Source of the DNA: Paenibacillus sp. D2_2
GTDB lineage: Bacteria > Bacillota > Bacilli > Paenibacillales > Paenibacillaceae
Reading direction: 5' to 3'
Assembly: GCF_031199965.1 (NCBI RefSeq)
Contig: NZ_CP133605.1
Location: 4,609,001-4,673,000, forward strand
DNA length: 64,000 nt
Part shown: positions 1-9,489 of the stretch, one piece after another
Layout of the letters: each line of letters opens with the position of its first letter
Position numbering within the stretch: the first letter of the stretch is position 1
Notes under the pieces: generated by a model
What the model was told of the DNA's origin: nothing
Database searches by the model: none
Seen by the model: only the letters and a program-made list of their open reading frames with translations
Position numbers and translations under genes: made by a program

Positions 1-1
1 C

Positions 2-523
2 CACCCGCGAATTCTTCCAATCAAAGTGGACGGAGCAACGAAAGAAGAGTATGTATGGGGCTTCAGAGTCGGCTTCATTACTTATGCGAATGATAATGCC
101 GATGTTCTTGCTGCACTGGAGCAAAAAACGACAGGCATTATTCGTGCCACGATCTCCAGCGGGTCGCATCCTTCGCAAACCTTCATCCTTCAAGCGCTCA
201 AATCCCCTGATTTCCACGCGCAGAAGGCAGAGAAATTCCAAATCATGAAGAGACGCGCTAATAAGGTGAAAATGCTGCTCGATAGTGGAGACTACGGAGA
301 TGTATGGGACTACTATCCATTCAACTCCGGTTACTTTATGTGTCTCAAGCTGAAAACAGTGAATGCCGAAGCACTGCGTCAGCATCTAATTAGTGAGTAT
401 GGCGTAGGCACAATCGCACTTGGCGATACCGATCTGCGCATCGCATTCTCCTGTATCGCCGAGGAGAATCTCGAGGATTTGTTCAATCTGATCTATCAAG
501 GTGTTCTGGACCTACAGGCGTAA
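2..523 (+). CDS. Class I/II aminotransferase, C-terminal part (5' end outside window)
   Basis: The reading frame is open from base 2 and stops at 523, so this is the last ~173 residues of a PLP-dependent aminotransferase. The segment DGATKEEYVWGFRVG fits the fold-type I signature in which the Lys after DGAT forms the PLP Schiff base and GxRxG follows. Near the end LRIAFS contains the Arg expected to bind the substrate carboxylate. Catalytic lysine and C-terminal small domain are therefore both inside the window. The amino-acid substrate cannot be read from this part. A GTG at 26 is an internal codon, not a start. Confidence 0.85.
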   Translation, partial: HPRILPIKVDGATKEEYVWGFRVGFITYANDNADVLAALEQKTTGIIRATISSGSHPSQTFILQALKSPDFHAQKAEKFQIMKRRANKVKMLLDSGDYGDVWDYYPFNSGYFMCLKLKTVNAEALRQHLISEYGVGTIALGDTDLRIAFSCIAEENLEDLFNLIYQGVLDLQA

Positions 524-631
524 GTACATTTTTCAAGAGACAACCGATACATTCGCCCAAGCACATCCCCGGCTATTGTCATACCATACCATTGTATAAA
601 TAATCTTCTTAATCAGAAAGGGGAATAGTAC

Positions 632-745
632 ATGGGCGGAGTTATCGAAGAAGAAAGAGGCGGATACGGAGGTATGTGGACCAGTACTGGAGTTATTCTT
701 GTACTCTTTATCCTGCTTGTCATTGTTAGCCGTACATTCATGTAA
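632..745 (+). CDS. YjcZ-like sporulation mini-protein (37 aa)
   Basis: A 37-codon gene starts with ATG at 632, eight bases after an AGAAAGGGG ribosome binding site. The peptide has a short Gly/Tyr-rich N-terminus (GGYGGMW) followed by one hydrophobic helix (VILVLFILLVIV) ending in SRTFM. This Gly-Tyr plus single-helix layout is that of the YjcZ/YqcZ family of small sporulation membrane peptides. It is followed at once by a strong terminator, so it is probably monocistronic. The family assignment rests on composition and layout only. Confidence 0.65.
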   Translation: MGGVIEEERGGYGGMWTSTGVILVLFILLVIVSRTFM

Positions 746-771
746 TTAGAAAATTCCTTCAAGCTAATTTC

Positions 772-812
772 AACAGGCCAGCGGCGTAAGCCGCTGGCCT
801 GTTGTTCTTTTA
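772..812 (+). terminator. Rho-independent terminator after the mini-protein
   Basis: A near-perfect hairpin, AACAGGCCAGCGGC-gtaa-GCCGCTGGCCTGTT, is followed by GTTCTTTT. It closes the mini-protein transcript. Confidence 0.85.
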
Positions 813-818
813 ATCCAC

Positions 819-856
819 GTTCAAAAAGTCCGATTTTCAGCACCGAGAAGGTTGGA
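819..856 (-). repeat. GTTCAAAAAG-family repeat, right-end fragment
   Basis: About 38 bp match the right end (reverse orientation) of the dispersed ~167-bp repeat described at 42648-42814: GTTCAAAAAGTCC, then TTTTCAGCACCGAGAAGGTTGGA. The rest of the element is absent. Confidence 0.7.
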
Positions 857-867
857 ACTTCCTTATA

Positions 868-2082
868 TTATTCGTCTTCGTCCTTCCATCTCTTAACCCA
901 TGTAGATCTTAAACCAAGCACCATAAGTACAGCGATCACAAGGCTGACCAAGACCCATGTCAAATTATCCATCCACGACGCAATCGCTAAAGGTATCCAC
1001 ATCAGAATCGTCAAAGCCAGAAGTAAGCGCGATGCGAGACGAATTGCCGCTGTCTTATGAGCCCCGATTGGAAGCGGATAGAAGGCTGCAGCCGGGGAAT
1101 CAGCATGGATTTGATGCAAAGATGTAAGCTGAGTAGCGATCAGAAAAGTAAAGAACAGATAAAGACCGATCCCAAGCCAGCTTGCACCGTTCCAGCCGGT
1201 AAGCACCATCCCCAGTAATGTCAATCTTGTTACAATCCCCAGTAGTTCACTGCGTATAAACGTCTTCGTAATTAAGAACCTGTATGCAGTAGAACGCTGC
1301 CAAGGAATACTGCTACCTACCGCGGACAGCCAGCGTCTGCGAATCACCTTCTGCCCGTCAGCAGGCACCTCAACGAACCAGCCCAGCAACATCATCACTT
1401 TGGCCGCTCCTGTCTTCTCCGCTTCAATCAGATTGTCCCATGCCACCGCATGCTTCATCGGGAAGCGCAATGCCAATACATAATTAACGCTGACTAGTAG
1501 CATAAAGATAAGGCTTTTCCATGCGGGCTGCCATAACCAAGCGGCCAGCATAAGCAAAATGACGCACCAGCGAAGCAGGCGATACCCCATTCTGGCCCGG
1601 GCTGTTGTAATTCTAAGCTCCTGCCACGAGCCATAGGCGCTAAGCACCTTAAGCAGTAGCAGGACGAGCAAGACCATCCAGAGCGGTTTGGTATCCACCC
1701 CACTACGGATGTACAGCGGCCAAACAAGCACTAATATAATATATAGACCGACCAGTTTGTAAATAACCCCGCTACGATAGGCCGGAGACAAATATTGCTT
1801 CATGCTAGCTTCCCTCGGCAGAAGGAAGATAATATCGGCTGCCTGCATATAGGTTCGGAATCCCGAATAGACTGTCATCGGACCGAGCAGGAGCAGCATA
1901 ATCCACAGGACGGGCAGTCCTGGCGGGATATTTTGCAGAAAATTGCTATACCAGGCCGCGAAGGCGATCAACAGTAGTAAGAACAGAACGGCTACCCCGC
2001 TCTGAATGACATAGGGCACGAACGGGAATACCTTGCTCCAAAAGGAAGATTTGCGCTTCCGGCGCAGCTCCTGAAGTTCCAT
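868..2082 (-). CDS. ecsB: EcsB-type ABC exporter membrane subunit
   Basis: A 404-aa polytopic membrane protein with a basic, cytoplasmic N-terminus (MELQELRRKRKSSFW) and multiple hydrophobic helices, of the size and profile of EcsB. Its ATG is three bases after the restored stop codon of the ATPase gene (ecsA), with GGAG eight bases upstream, so the two are translationally coupled. EcsAB is an ABC exporter that in Bacillus affects secretion and regulated intramembrane proteolysis; no substrate can be deduced here. Confidence 0.85.
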   Translation of the reverse strand: MELQELRRKRKSSFWSKVFPFVPYVIQSGVAVLFLLLLIAFAAWYSNFLQNIPPGLPVLWIMLLLLGPMTVYSGFRTYMQAADIIFLLPREASMKQYLSPAYRSGVIYKLVGLYIILVLVWPLYIRSGVDTKPLWMVLLVLLLLKVLSAYGSWQELRITTARARMGYRLLRWCVILLMLAAWLWQPAWKSLIFMLLVSVNYVLALRFPMKHAVAWDNLIEAEKTGAAKVMMLLGWFVEVPADGQKVIRRRWLSAVGSSIPWQRSTAYRFLITKTFIRSELLGIVTRLTLLGMVLTGWNGASWLGIGLYLFFTFLIATQLTSLHQIHADSPAAAFYPLPIGAHKTAAIRLASRLLLALTILMWIPLAIASWMDNLTWVLVSLVIAVLMVLGLRSTWVKRWKDEDE

Positions 2083-2085
2083 TTT

Positions 2086-2831
2086 CTAATCTCCGCCTTT
2101 AACTAAAGAATAGAAAATGTCTTCTAGCGCTGCTCCTGGCAGTTTGGCCTGCTCAGCAATCTCAGTAAGCGTCCCCTGAGCAATGACCTCCCCCGGTGCA
2201 GTACAATGAAGCGGTCGCAATAGTTCTCTATCGTGGACAAAATGTGCGAACTGAGTAGAATCGATGAACCTTGGGCCCTCATCTCCATCATGAAGTCCAG
2301 CAAGGAGCGAATACCTAACGGGTCCAATCCCAGGAAAGGCTCATCAATAATATAGAGCGGTGGTCTGGCGACGAAGGCGCACATGATCATAACCTTCTGC
2401 TTCATCCCTTTGGACAAATGCATGGACAAGCTGTCCGCCTTCTCCTCCATATTGAAGAGCTTCAGCAGCCTTGCAGTTCTCTCCTCATAGTCTTCCTTCG
2501 CAACATTGTATGCTCTCGCTGCGAATTCAAGATGCTCACGCACTGTCAGCTCCTCGTACAGTAACGGAGATTCCGGTACAAAGGCAAGTGAGGATTGGTA
2601 CGCTTCTGGATCTTCCTCCCGGCTCTTGCCTTGAACCGTGATTCCGCCACGTTGTGGCGACATGAGGCCAAGAATATGTTTCATCGTCGTGCTCTTGCCT
2701 GCACCATTCAGACCGATTAAACCGACCATCTCGCCTTTATTCACATTAAACTGAACGTCATGCAATACAGGACGTCCTATACTATATCCGCCACTTAGTT
2801 CCTCCACTTGCAATACGGGTGTCTCACTCAT
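2086..2831 (-). CDS. ecsA: EcsA-type ABC transporter ATPase (one apparent frameshift)
   Basis: The nucleotide-binding subunit for EcsB. Counting from the ATG at 2831 (AAAGGGGG 8-10 bases upstream), the Walker A GLNGAGKST is near residues 40-48, the ABC signature is LSKGMKQKV and the Walker B YIIDEP. As read, the frame leaves the family sequence after IVLHRG at about 2191. Adding one base to the C5 run there gives ...EVIAQGTLTEIAEQAKLPG... and a stop at 2086, three bases before ecsB. The restored length, 248 aa, is normal for EcsA. A probable sequencing error rather than a real mutation. Confidence 0.88.
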
Positions 2832-2858
2832 CGATGAATCCCCCTTTACTTTCACGGA

Positions 2859-4242
2859 TTATTGATTATTTTGCTTGTCCTTCAGCCATTTTGGAGCCCC
2901 TTTATTCTTCCGGTCTTGATCACGGGCCTTTTTACGGGAAGGTGCAGGAGCCGACTTATTTACCCGATTCCCGGCTTTGTTTGTCTCCTTGTCCTTGATT
3001 GGTCGTCTCGATTGTCCAGACTCCGAGATACGAGCTGATTCAGTATCCCGTTCTCTCCCTTTAGCTGCGGTTCTTCCCGAAGACGCATTGCTTCTCGTTG
3101 CCGGAAGCGCATCTCCTTCACGAACCTCTCCCTTATATAAATTGCGCGGTGTTATCTCGATGCCTAACTCACGCGAGAACTTGCGCATAATGAATTCTTC
3201 CTTGGGCGAAATCAGTGAGACAGCCAGACCGTAGCGCCCCATGCGTCCGGTACGACCAACGCGATGAACGTAATGCTCTGCATCAATAGGCGGATCGAGG
3301 TTGACGACCAGTGTCAGATTCTCAACATCTAGACCTCGTGCAGCAACATCACTGGCAACGAGCAAGCGTATCTTGCCTTCCCTGAATCGGCGAAGCGTTA
3401 CGCTACGCACGGTCTTGTCCGCATCGCCATAGAGCGCTCCTGCACTCAGGCCGACGTAGTTCATCTTCGCCTCAATTTCGGCGATATCGGTCGTATTGTT
3501 GATAAATACAATCGCTCGCTCAGGATTAAAATGACGTACTATCCGGCGTAGCATATCGATCTTATTACGTTCTTCACACTTGAAGTAAATATGCTCCAAG
3601 CTACGGGATGTCCGCTGCTCAGGCTCGATTCCTATCTCGACGGGCTCCTTCATCTCCCGGCCCGCCAGAGCGCGTATATGCTCGTCAATCGTTGCAGACA
3701 GGAACATCAGCTGACGTTCACGAAGCGTACCGCGTAGAATCCGCTCGACATCCGCCGTCCCGCCAAGCTTGAACATCTGATCGACCTCATCAACGACGAC
3801 CGTCCGCAATGTATGAAGCTTAAGCTTCTTCATTTCGACGATCTCACGGATTCGTCCTGGAGTGCCGACGACAAGCTGCGGATGTAGACGCAGCCGTTCC
3901 AGCTGCCGCTTAATCGCCGCGCCGCCAATCAGAGCCTGGACGGTAATCCCAGTGCTTCCCCATATTTCTCTGCTTCGCGATGAATCTGCATCGCTAGTTC
4001 TTGAGTAGGTGCAAGAATAAGACCCTGAAGTGATTTATCAGGAGTCATCTTCTCCAGTATCGGTAGTAGATAAGCCAAGGTCTTACCGGTTCCGTCTGGG
4101 ACTGGGCCAGCACATCACGGCCGGCCAGAGCAGCCGGAATGCATTCCTCCTGTACTGGAGTCGGCTGATGGATTCCATAGTCAGCCAGCTTCCCTGCGAG
4201 TATTTCTCCGATTCCAAGACCTGCAAAAGTTGTATTAGACAT
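2859..4242 (-). CDS. DEAD-box RNA helicase with basic tail (two apparent frameshifts)
   Basis: An ATP-dependent RNA helicase of about 461 aa once two single-base losses are restored, at about 4092 (Walker A, AQSQTGTGKT) and about 3949 (between GEALG and ITVQAL). In order: Q-motif PTPVQEE, Walker A, Ia PTQELA, Ib TPGR, motif II DEVD (a variant of DEAD), motif III SAT and motif VI HRVGRTGR. The last ~90 residues are Lys/Arg/Ser-rich and low in complexity, as in cold-shock helicases that use such tails to bind RNA. Start chosen at 4242 (MSNTTFAGLG), with AAGGAT upstream; ATG at 4251 is an alternative. Which Csh-type helicase it is cannot be settled here. Confidence 0.88.
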
Positions 4243-4269
4243 TTTATTCATCCTTATCTTAAAGTACGT

Positions 4270-4299
4270 GTTCAAAAAGGTCAGTCTTCAGCACCAAAG
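4270..4299 (-). repeat. GTTCAAAAAG-family repeat, short fragment
   Basis: GTTCAAAAAGG followed by CTTCAGCACCAAAG is a degenerate end of the dispersed repeat, between the helicase and the SDR gene. Confidence 0.55.
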
Positions 4300-4432
4300 C
4301 TATTGCTTCCAGCATCCGATACTCTATAACGGGACTGGAAATCGCTATGTAAGCCGAAATGGGCTTCCTCTAACCAAATCATTATTTCCATTATATGCGA
4401 TAATGGTAGGACACAACAAATCATCAATAAAA

Positions 4433-4462
4433 GATACAAAGCCGGCTGCTGCCAGCCGGCTG
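4433..4462 (-). terminator. Terminator downstream of the SDR gene
   Basis: AGCCGGCT-ggcagc-AGCCGGCT followed by TTGTATCTTTT on the minus strand lies just past the SDR stop codon. Confidence 0.7.
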
Positions 4463-4471
4463 TAATGCTAC

Positions 4472-5248
4472 TTATTTCTTATTCAGCATACGGTAACTCA
4501 AGCGGTCTGCAAGCCTCGGAAACATCTGATACAGCTTGATTCCTACAGCAGCTATCCTTGGCAGATTCACTTCAGGTTTGCCCTTCTCAATAGCGGATAC
4601 AATAGCTTTGGCGACCCGTTCTGGCTTCATCATGAACCACTTCACATTGTTCACGTAATGACCATCTGGATCAGCAATATTGAAGAACGGCGTATCAATC
4701 GGGCCCGGATTAATCGTCGTGACCTGAATCCCGTAATCGCGAAGCTCCTGACGCAGTGAGTTACTGAAGCCCAGCACCGCATGTTTTGTTGCCGAATAGG
4801 CTGTTGATTTCGACGTTCCAAGCTTTCCAGCCATCGAAGCCACATTCACGATGATCCCGCTTCCCGATTTCTTCATATGTGGAAGCACCGCTTTGGTACA
4901 GCGTACGATCCCCATATAGTTCACATTCATCATTTCCGCAAATTCATTTACAGGCATGTCCTCACAATTTTCGAACTTCCCGTAGCCGGCATTATTGATC
5001 AGGCAATCAATATGCCCAAACTCCTTCTTTACTTGGTCAAAAGCGGCCTGAACCGATTCATCTTCCCCTACATCAAGCTCAAGCATCCTGCAAGGCCCCA
5101 TCATTCCGGAGCTTACACTTTGTAATTTATGTAATGATCTTGCAGCGATCACGACCGTTGCTCCCTGCTCCGACAACATCTGCGCCGTCAATGCACCGAT
5201 ACCACTAGAGGCCCCTGTTACAACGATCACTTTATTATTCAGCGTCAT
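4472..5248 (-). CDS. Short-chain dehydrogenase/reductase (YqjQ-like)
   Basis: A 258-aa classical SDR. The Rossmann cofactor loop TGASSGIG is near the N-terminus, NNAGYG follows, the catalytic Ser is in VASMAG and the YSATK tetrad Tyr/Lys is present. Glycine-rich loop type and length suit an NAD(P)-dependent oxidoreductase, and the overall sequence resembles Bacillus YqjQ. Start chosen at the ATG at 5248 because GGAGTT lies seven bases upstream; the TTG at 5257 would overlap that site. The substrate is not inferable. Confidence 0.85.
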   Translation of the reverse strand: MTLNNKVIVVTGASSGIGALTAQMLSEQGATVVIAARSLHKLQSVSSGMMGPCRMLELDVGEDESVQAAFDQVKKEFGHIDCLINNAGYGKFENCEDMPVNEFAEMMNVNYMGIVRCTKAVLPHMKKSGSGIIVNVASMAGKLGTSKSTAYSATKHAVLGFSNSLRQELRDYGIQVTTINPGPIDTPFFNIADPDGHYVNNVKWFMMKPERVAKAIVSAIEKGKPEVNLPRIAAVGIKLYQMFPRLADRLSYRMLNKK

Positions 5249-5291
5249 GATATTCAACTCCTAGCCTCTATTATAAGCCAGGGACTTCTTC

Positions 5292-5747
5292 TTATGAAAC
5301 CATGACTTGAATGTCGAGTTCGCCAATCCCTTCCATTAACAACGGAATGCATAACGCCTTACGTGTGGGTAGGTCGTTCTGCCCCGTCTTGATGATGCGA
5401 GGCGGAGTGATATCCACGATAATCCCCTGATTTGATAAAATCGTACTCGCGTTGCCACTGATCATATTTCCAAGCTCAGAGATGGCACTCTGCCCCATCT
5501 CATCCATTTCCGTCAACACGAACCCGCCCATCATCGCCGATACAATCCGTAAGGCTACGTTCTCTTGCAAACCAAAGACGACCATACCGCTAAAATGACC
5601 ACTCATATCAATCTGAATCCAAATATGATCCTGGGCCGGAACTACATCCTTAATCCCTAAATTGCCGGTAGAAGGGCAAACCTGTACTACTTGTTCAATC
5701 ACTGACCGAGCTGACTCAAGAAAAGGATTTATCATTTCCGCTTTCAC
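5292..5747 (-). CDS. cheX: CheX-type chemotaxis phosphatase
   Basis: A 151-aa CheC/CheX/FliY-family protein. The ISELGNMISGNA segment carries the Glu and Asn of the conserved ExxN phosphatase motif. CheX dephosphorylates CheY-P and so resets the flagellar motor signal. A single such motif and the short length favour CheX over CheC (two motifs). No other chemotaxis genes are nearby. It diverges from the LysR gene at 6014, leaving a ~265-bp A+T-rich shared upstream region. Confidence 0.85.
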   Translation of the reverse strand: MKAEMINPFLESARSVIEQVVQVCPSTGNLGIKDVVPAQDHIWIQIDMSGHFSGMVVFGLQENVALRIVSAMMGGFVLTEMDEMGQSAISELGNMISGNASTILSNQGIIVDITPPRIIKTGQNDLPTRKALCIPLLMEGIGELDIQVMVS

Positions 5748-6013
5748 TATTTGGTCCCCTTTTCACAGAAAGTTAATCGATACTAAAGTCCCGTAATTTG
5801 ATTAGAATATATTATACTTTATTCCCAGATATAAGTCATTATAAATTGATTTATGCTGAATGAACTAGAACTTTGTCATGTGATATCGTGACGGACACCA
5901 TGTCATTGCCTTGCACTATAAAAATCACCTATAATTATTAAAATAAATATAATAAGATTTATGACCGCACTCGGCGGACCTAAGGAGTACGGTGGAAGAA
6001 AGGAGGACATGGG

Positions 6014-6916
6014 ATGAATATCAGTCAACTGGAGACACTAATCACCATTTCCAAAACGAAAAGCTTCCGCAAAGCGGGAGAACTGCTGAACTTGACCCAG
6101 CCTGCCGTCTCAGCGCAAATCAAAAGCTTGGAAGATGAATTCAAAACCGTCCTAGTCGACCGCAACCAACCAGTAACACTAACGGACCGCGGTCAAGTAT
6201 TTCTGGAAAAGGCGGAGCAAATTCTCGATATCGTCGAAGAACTGAAGCAGAAGCTATCCGATATGGAGCATACGCCGCAAGGGCATATTGTGCTTGGCAC
6301 GACGACCTCTATCGCCATTCAAATACTGCCACGGATTCTATCCTATTTCCAAGATCAATTCCCACTAATCAAGACGACCATTCAATCTATGCCCTCGTCG
6401 CTTATTTATCAGAACGTGGAGCAAGGATTGGTGGATATCGGTATAGGCTACCTGATTGAGAATAATCCCCATGTATTATCCTCAGTGCTATACTACGATA
6501 CGTTTGAACTGGCTGTATCTCCACTTCACCCCTTGGCCAATACGGCTTCGCCTACACTAGACGCGTTGAAGGATGTTCCACTGATCATGCTCTCCCCGGA
6601 TACCGTTGGAAGAATGTTCGTTGACACTCTCTTTAAGCAGCATGGCATCGAACCCCATATCGTCATGGAACTCTCCAGCAGTGAGGAAGTAAAGCGAATG
6701 ATCGAAATTAATCTGGGAGCCGCTATCATTTCCAAACAGTCCATTTTGCGTGAGCTTCGCCAGGGAACCTTGAAGACCATCCCTATTCCTGAACTGAAGG
6801 TCACCCATCCAGTCGGCGTCATCTATAAGTCCAGCAGATATATTAACTCCGCGATGCAGCAATTCCTTGGCGATTTGAAAGGGATGCCGGAGACCCATTT
6901 TATTAGCTCAGAATAA
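6014..6916 (+). CDS. LysR-family transcriptional regulator
   Basis: A 300-aa LTTR. The N-terminal winged helix-turn-helix (residues ~1-60, KAGELLNLTQPAVSAQIKSLE) is followed by a linker helix and a two-lobed periplasmic-binding-like effector domain. The ATG follows AAGGAGG by seven bases. It is read in the same direction as the histidinol phosphatase gene 38 bp downstream, with which it may be cotranscribed, and diverges from cheX. General resemblance is to CysL/CbbR-type LTTRs; the inducer is unknown. Confidence 0.85.
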   Translation: MNISQLETLITISKTKSFRKAGELLNLTQPAVSAQIKSLEDEFKTVLVDRNQPVTLTDRGQVFLEKAEQILDIVEELKQKLSDMEHTPQGHIVLGTTTSIAIQILPRILSYFQDQFPLIKTTIQSMPSSLIYQNVEQGLVDIGIGYLIENNPHVLSSVLYYDTFELAVSPLHPLANTASPTLDALKDVPLIMLSPDTVGRMFVDTLFKQHGIEPHIVMELSSSEEVKRMIEINLGAAIISKQSILRELRQGTLKTIPIPELKVTHPVGVIYKSSRYINSAMQQFLGDLKGMPETHFISSE

Positions 6917-6954
6917 TCTCAAACCTTAAGACAGCTAAGAAAGGAGTCCTTAAT

Positions 6955-7764
6955 ATGAAATTTGATCTTCATACTCATCATCTCCGTTGTGGTCATGCCG
7001 ACGGCAACATCTCTGATTATATTGAAGCGGGAATCGCCGCCGGATTGTCCGTCATTGGCATCAGCGATCATACCCCTTACTTTGGGAGTGAAGAGGATCA
7101 AGCTCAGCCACGCATTGCAATGGCCAAATCTGCATTTGCAGGTTATGTCGAGGAAGTACTGTCCCTGAAGCAGAAGTATGCAGGAAAGATCAATGTCCTG
7201 CTCGGTATCGAATCAGATTATTTTCCAGAACACGTCGAGATTTATAGAGATATCCTCAGCCAGTATCCGTTCGATTACGTAATTGGCTCTGTGCATAGCG
7301 TCAAGGGTGTTAGCATCTTCAATAAGAACCGCTGGAAAGGACTTAGTCCTGAACAGAAAATTGCTGACAAAGAAGCATACTATGAATTAATTCGCGATTC
7401 GGCACGCTCCGGGATGTTCCAGATTCTCGGTCACATCGATGCCATGAAGGGAAACTATCCCGCCTTCTCGGATATCCCCGCTACAGCTGCGATCGATGAG
7501 ACACTACAGGTGATCGCCAATCACGAAATTGCAATTGAGATCAACACCTCCGGCAAGACAAAGCTGTCTGGAGGCTGGTATCCTTCCGATTCCATCCTTG
7601 AGCGGGCACTCCACTATGGAGTTGAAGTTACCTTCGGATCGGACGCCCATACTCCATCCCGGGTCGGGGATGAATGGGACGCCGTAGCCACCCGACTGCG
7701 TGAGATTGGATTTGATCATTGGGTATACTTCAAAAACAAACAAAAGGTAATTGTACCTCTTTAA
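6955..7764 (+). CDS. hisJ: PHP-type histidinol-phosphatase
   Basis: A 269-aa PHP-domain metallophosphoesterase. The N-terminal DLHTHHLRCGHA supplies the first metal-binding histidines, ISDHTP the second motif, and SDAHTP near residue 227 the C-terminal motif. Size and motif order match HisJ/HisK-type histidinol-phosphatases, which remove phosphate from L-histidinol phosphate in histidine synthesis. AAGGAG precedes the ATG by eight bases. No other his genes are nearby, so a related sugar-phosphate phosphatase activity remains possible. Confidence 0.8.
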   Translation: MKFDLHTHHLRCGHADGNISDYIEAGIAAGLSVIGISDHTPYFGSEEDQAQPRIAMAKSAFAGYVEEVLSLKQKYAGKINVLLGIESDYFPEHVEIYRDILSQYPFDYVIGSVHSVKGVSIFNKNRWKGLSPEQKIADKEAYYELIRDSARSGMFQILGHIDAMKGNYPAFSDIPATAAIDETLQVIANHEIAIEINTSGKTKLSGGWYPSDSILERALHYGVEVTFGSDAHTPSRVGDEWDAVATRLREIGFDHWVYFKNKQKVIVPL

Positions 7765-7775
7765 GAGGAAGTTCT

Positions 7776-7870
7776 AAAATCCACTTTTGATCACTGAAGT
7801 CACTCGAGAAGCGGACTCGGCATCGAATCTTGAACTCACCCGGGTCTTCCGATGCTCACGTACATGCTCA
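7776..7870 (+). repeat. GTTCAAAAAG-family repeat, degenerate left part
   Basis: TCCACTTTTGATCAC, then ACTCGGCATCGAATCTTGAA and CTTCCGATGCTCACGTAC follow the order of the left two thirds of the dispersed repeat, with the extreme left end eroded and the right end missing. Just downstream (7932-7957) a 7-bp stem AGGGGGT/ACCCCCT has no T-run. The rest of 7765-8041 shows nothing recognisable. Confidence 0.6.
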
Positions 7871-8041
7871 AATAGACAAAAAAAGGGAACCCGCGCATTC
7901 ACGCCGGATTCCGGATTCAAATATATTCAAAAGGGGGTCATGTATTAAGTGTACCCCCTGACTGTTAGGGTTCGATCACAGTAATATTTCATTTGTGTAA
8001 CAAATCACTTTAAGATTAAAAGAGAACCTTATGAACACCTC

Positions 8042-8605
8042 TTATAATCTTAGCGAGTACACTTTCAATCGGCTGTATGCATGATCACGATAGCCTACGC
8101 TGTTGTCCGCATACCCCTGAAAGGATAAGCCCAGCTTCTGCAGCACCCGTTCGGAAGCAGGATTGTCTACCCCACATCGTGCCTCAACCTCATTCAGTCC
8201 AAGCACATCAGTACCATAGCACAGTACCAACCCAGCAGCTTCAGTCGCTAACCCCAAGTTCCAGAAGGAAGGCGAAATCAAATACCCTAGCCGCGCTTTG
8301 CCGCTCATTTCTGACCACTGTTGGAGGGAGCAGATGCCAATGACCTCCCCTGTCTCTTTCCAGATCACCGCGAAATGCAAATCATGCAAACTTCTATAAG
8401 TCTCTTCAAAATAGCGATATAGACGCTTCGGAAAAAGCAAGGTATCCGATTGAAAAGACATATGCCGCTCGATCCTAGGATCTGTCACATATTGAAATAA
8501 TAACTCACTATCCTCAGACTCTATTCTTCGCAGCAGCAACCGTTTGGTCTCCAATACAGGAAACTCCTTCTTCAGTTGTTGCTTTATGCTTAGCCGCTGC
8601 TTCAT
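8042..8605 (-). CDS. GNAT N-acetyltransferase (RimJ/RimL type)
   Basis: A 187-aa acetyltransferase from the ATG at 8605 (MKQRLSIKQQ). ETKRLLLRRIE opens the RimJ-like fold, GYLISPSFWNLGLATEA is the acetyl-CoA-binding region and NPASERVLQKLGL is the typical C-terminal motif. It probably acetylates an alpha-amino group or small molecule. Its first ~90 bases overlap the end of the upstream DUF1361 gene in another frame, an unusually long overlap that may hide a frameshift in that gene. A weak AGGGAG lies 12 bases before the start. Confidence 0.8.
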   Translation of the reverse strand: MKQRLSIKQQLKKEFPVLETKRLLLRRIESEDSELLFQYVTDPRIERHMSFQSDTLLFPKRLYRYFEETYRSLHDLHFAVIWKETGEVIGICSLQQWSEMSGKARLGYLISPSFWNLGLATEAAGLVLCYGTDVLGLNEVEARCGVDNPASERVLQKLGLSFQGYADNSVGYRDHAYSRLKVYSLRL

Positions 8606-9353
8606 ATCCACGTTCTCGCTCCCTTTCAATGGCAGCCATACTGCTCCCGAGTCTCCCAAATAAATAGAGCAACAAATAACAAAAGGCAGTAATCAAAAAA
8701 ATCCATTTGCAGAAGCCTATCGCATGTCGTAAATTATCGATTTGCAAAAAATACTTCACCGTCTCCCGCAGTACAGTCATCGGGCTACGCAGAATATCCC
8801 AACTATTCCAGCGAATGAAACGACCTAGATAAATCCCGAAGCTGCTAAGTAACAAAACGACAATAGCAAAACCCCAACCGATGAAGCTGCCGTACGCTCT
8901 CCGTACCAATTGATGCACCGAAGCGAGCGCCAGCGAGCCTAGTGCCAGACCAATAATGGCCGTAAAGAATACCGTATTCAAATGATTCCAGAAGGAAATA
9001 TCCTCCCAAAAGCGTGATGATTGTGTCGGATAACGTACAAAAGGATGCAGCATGTCAGTAATCAGATAAGCTGCATTCGGATAGAAGAACAGCCATAACA
9101 TACCAACTATCAAATATAAGCTTCTTCTTAAGGAACGAGATTCAAACAGGCTGACCAGATCCAGAACTACCGCAAGTCCAAGCGGAATCCAGGCGAGAAA
9201 TGTGTTCCAGATCAAAAATAAATAAGGAGGTCTGCCTCCGTCCGGTAATCTAGTCTCCGCTACATATCTCATTCCGATAATAGTTGCGATGAATAGCATG
9301 ATATAGATAATGAGCTTCATCGGATAACCCAATTCCTTGAATCGCTGTTGCAA
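8514..9353 (-). CDS. DUF1361 multi-pass membrane protein
   Basis: A 279-aa integral membrane protein with about six or seven helices. The phrase FFYPNAAYLITD and the ...GRFIRWNSWDIL segment are typical of DUF1361 proteins, whose function is unknown. The TTG start at 9353 is preceded by GAGGAG at six bases; the next ATG is 11 codons in. The last ~45 residues (IERERERGYEAAAKHK...) are hydrophilic, coincide with the overlapping acetyltransferase start, and may not belong to the original protein. Confidence 0.75.
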   Translation of the reverse strand: MQQRFKELGYPMKLIIYIMLFIATIIGMRYVAETRLPDGGRPPYLFLIWNTFLAWIPLGLAVVLDLVSLFESRSLRRSLYLIVGMLWLFFYPNAAYLITDMLHPFVRYPTQSSRFWEDISFWNHLNTVFFTAIIGLALGSLALASVHQLVRRAYGSFIGWGFAIVVLLLSSFGIYLGRFIRWNSWDILRSPMTVLRETVKYFLQIDNLRHAIGFCKWIFLITAFCYLLLYLFGRLGSSMAAIERERERGYEAAAKHKATTEEGVSCIGDQTVAAAKNRV

Positions 9354-9489
9354 GGCATTCTCCTCCTCTCGGCCTACTAACGAAGCATGTTCAGATTCTG
9401 TATCTCATATACGTATCGGGGTAACGGATAGTTACGGCGCAGATCAGATATATGTGACAATCGATAATTTGCAAGGTCAGCCCTTCTAT

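Noticed and set aside
2086..2831. Calling the split genes pseudogenes
   Set aside because: The breaks are single missing bases, mostly in homopolymers, in many important genes; sequencing error explains all of them better.
7932..7957. AGGGGGT/ACCCCCT hairpin as a terminator
   Set aside because: The loop is long (about 12-14 bases) and no T-run follows on either strand.
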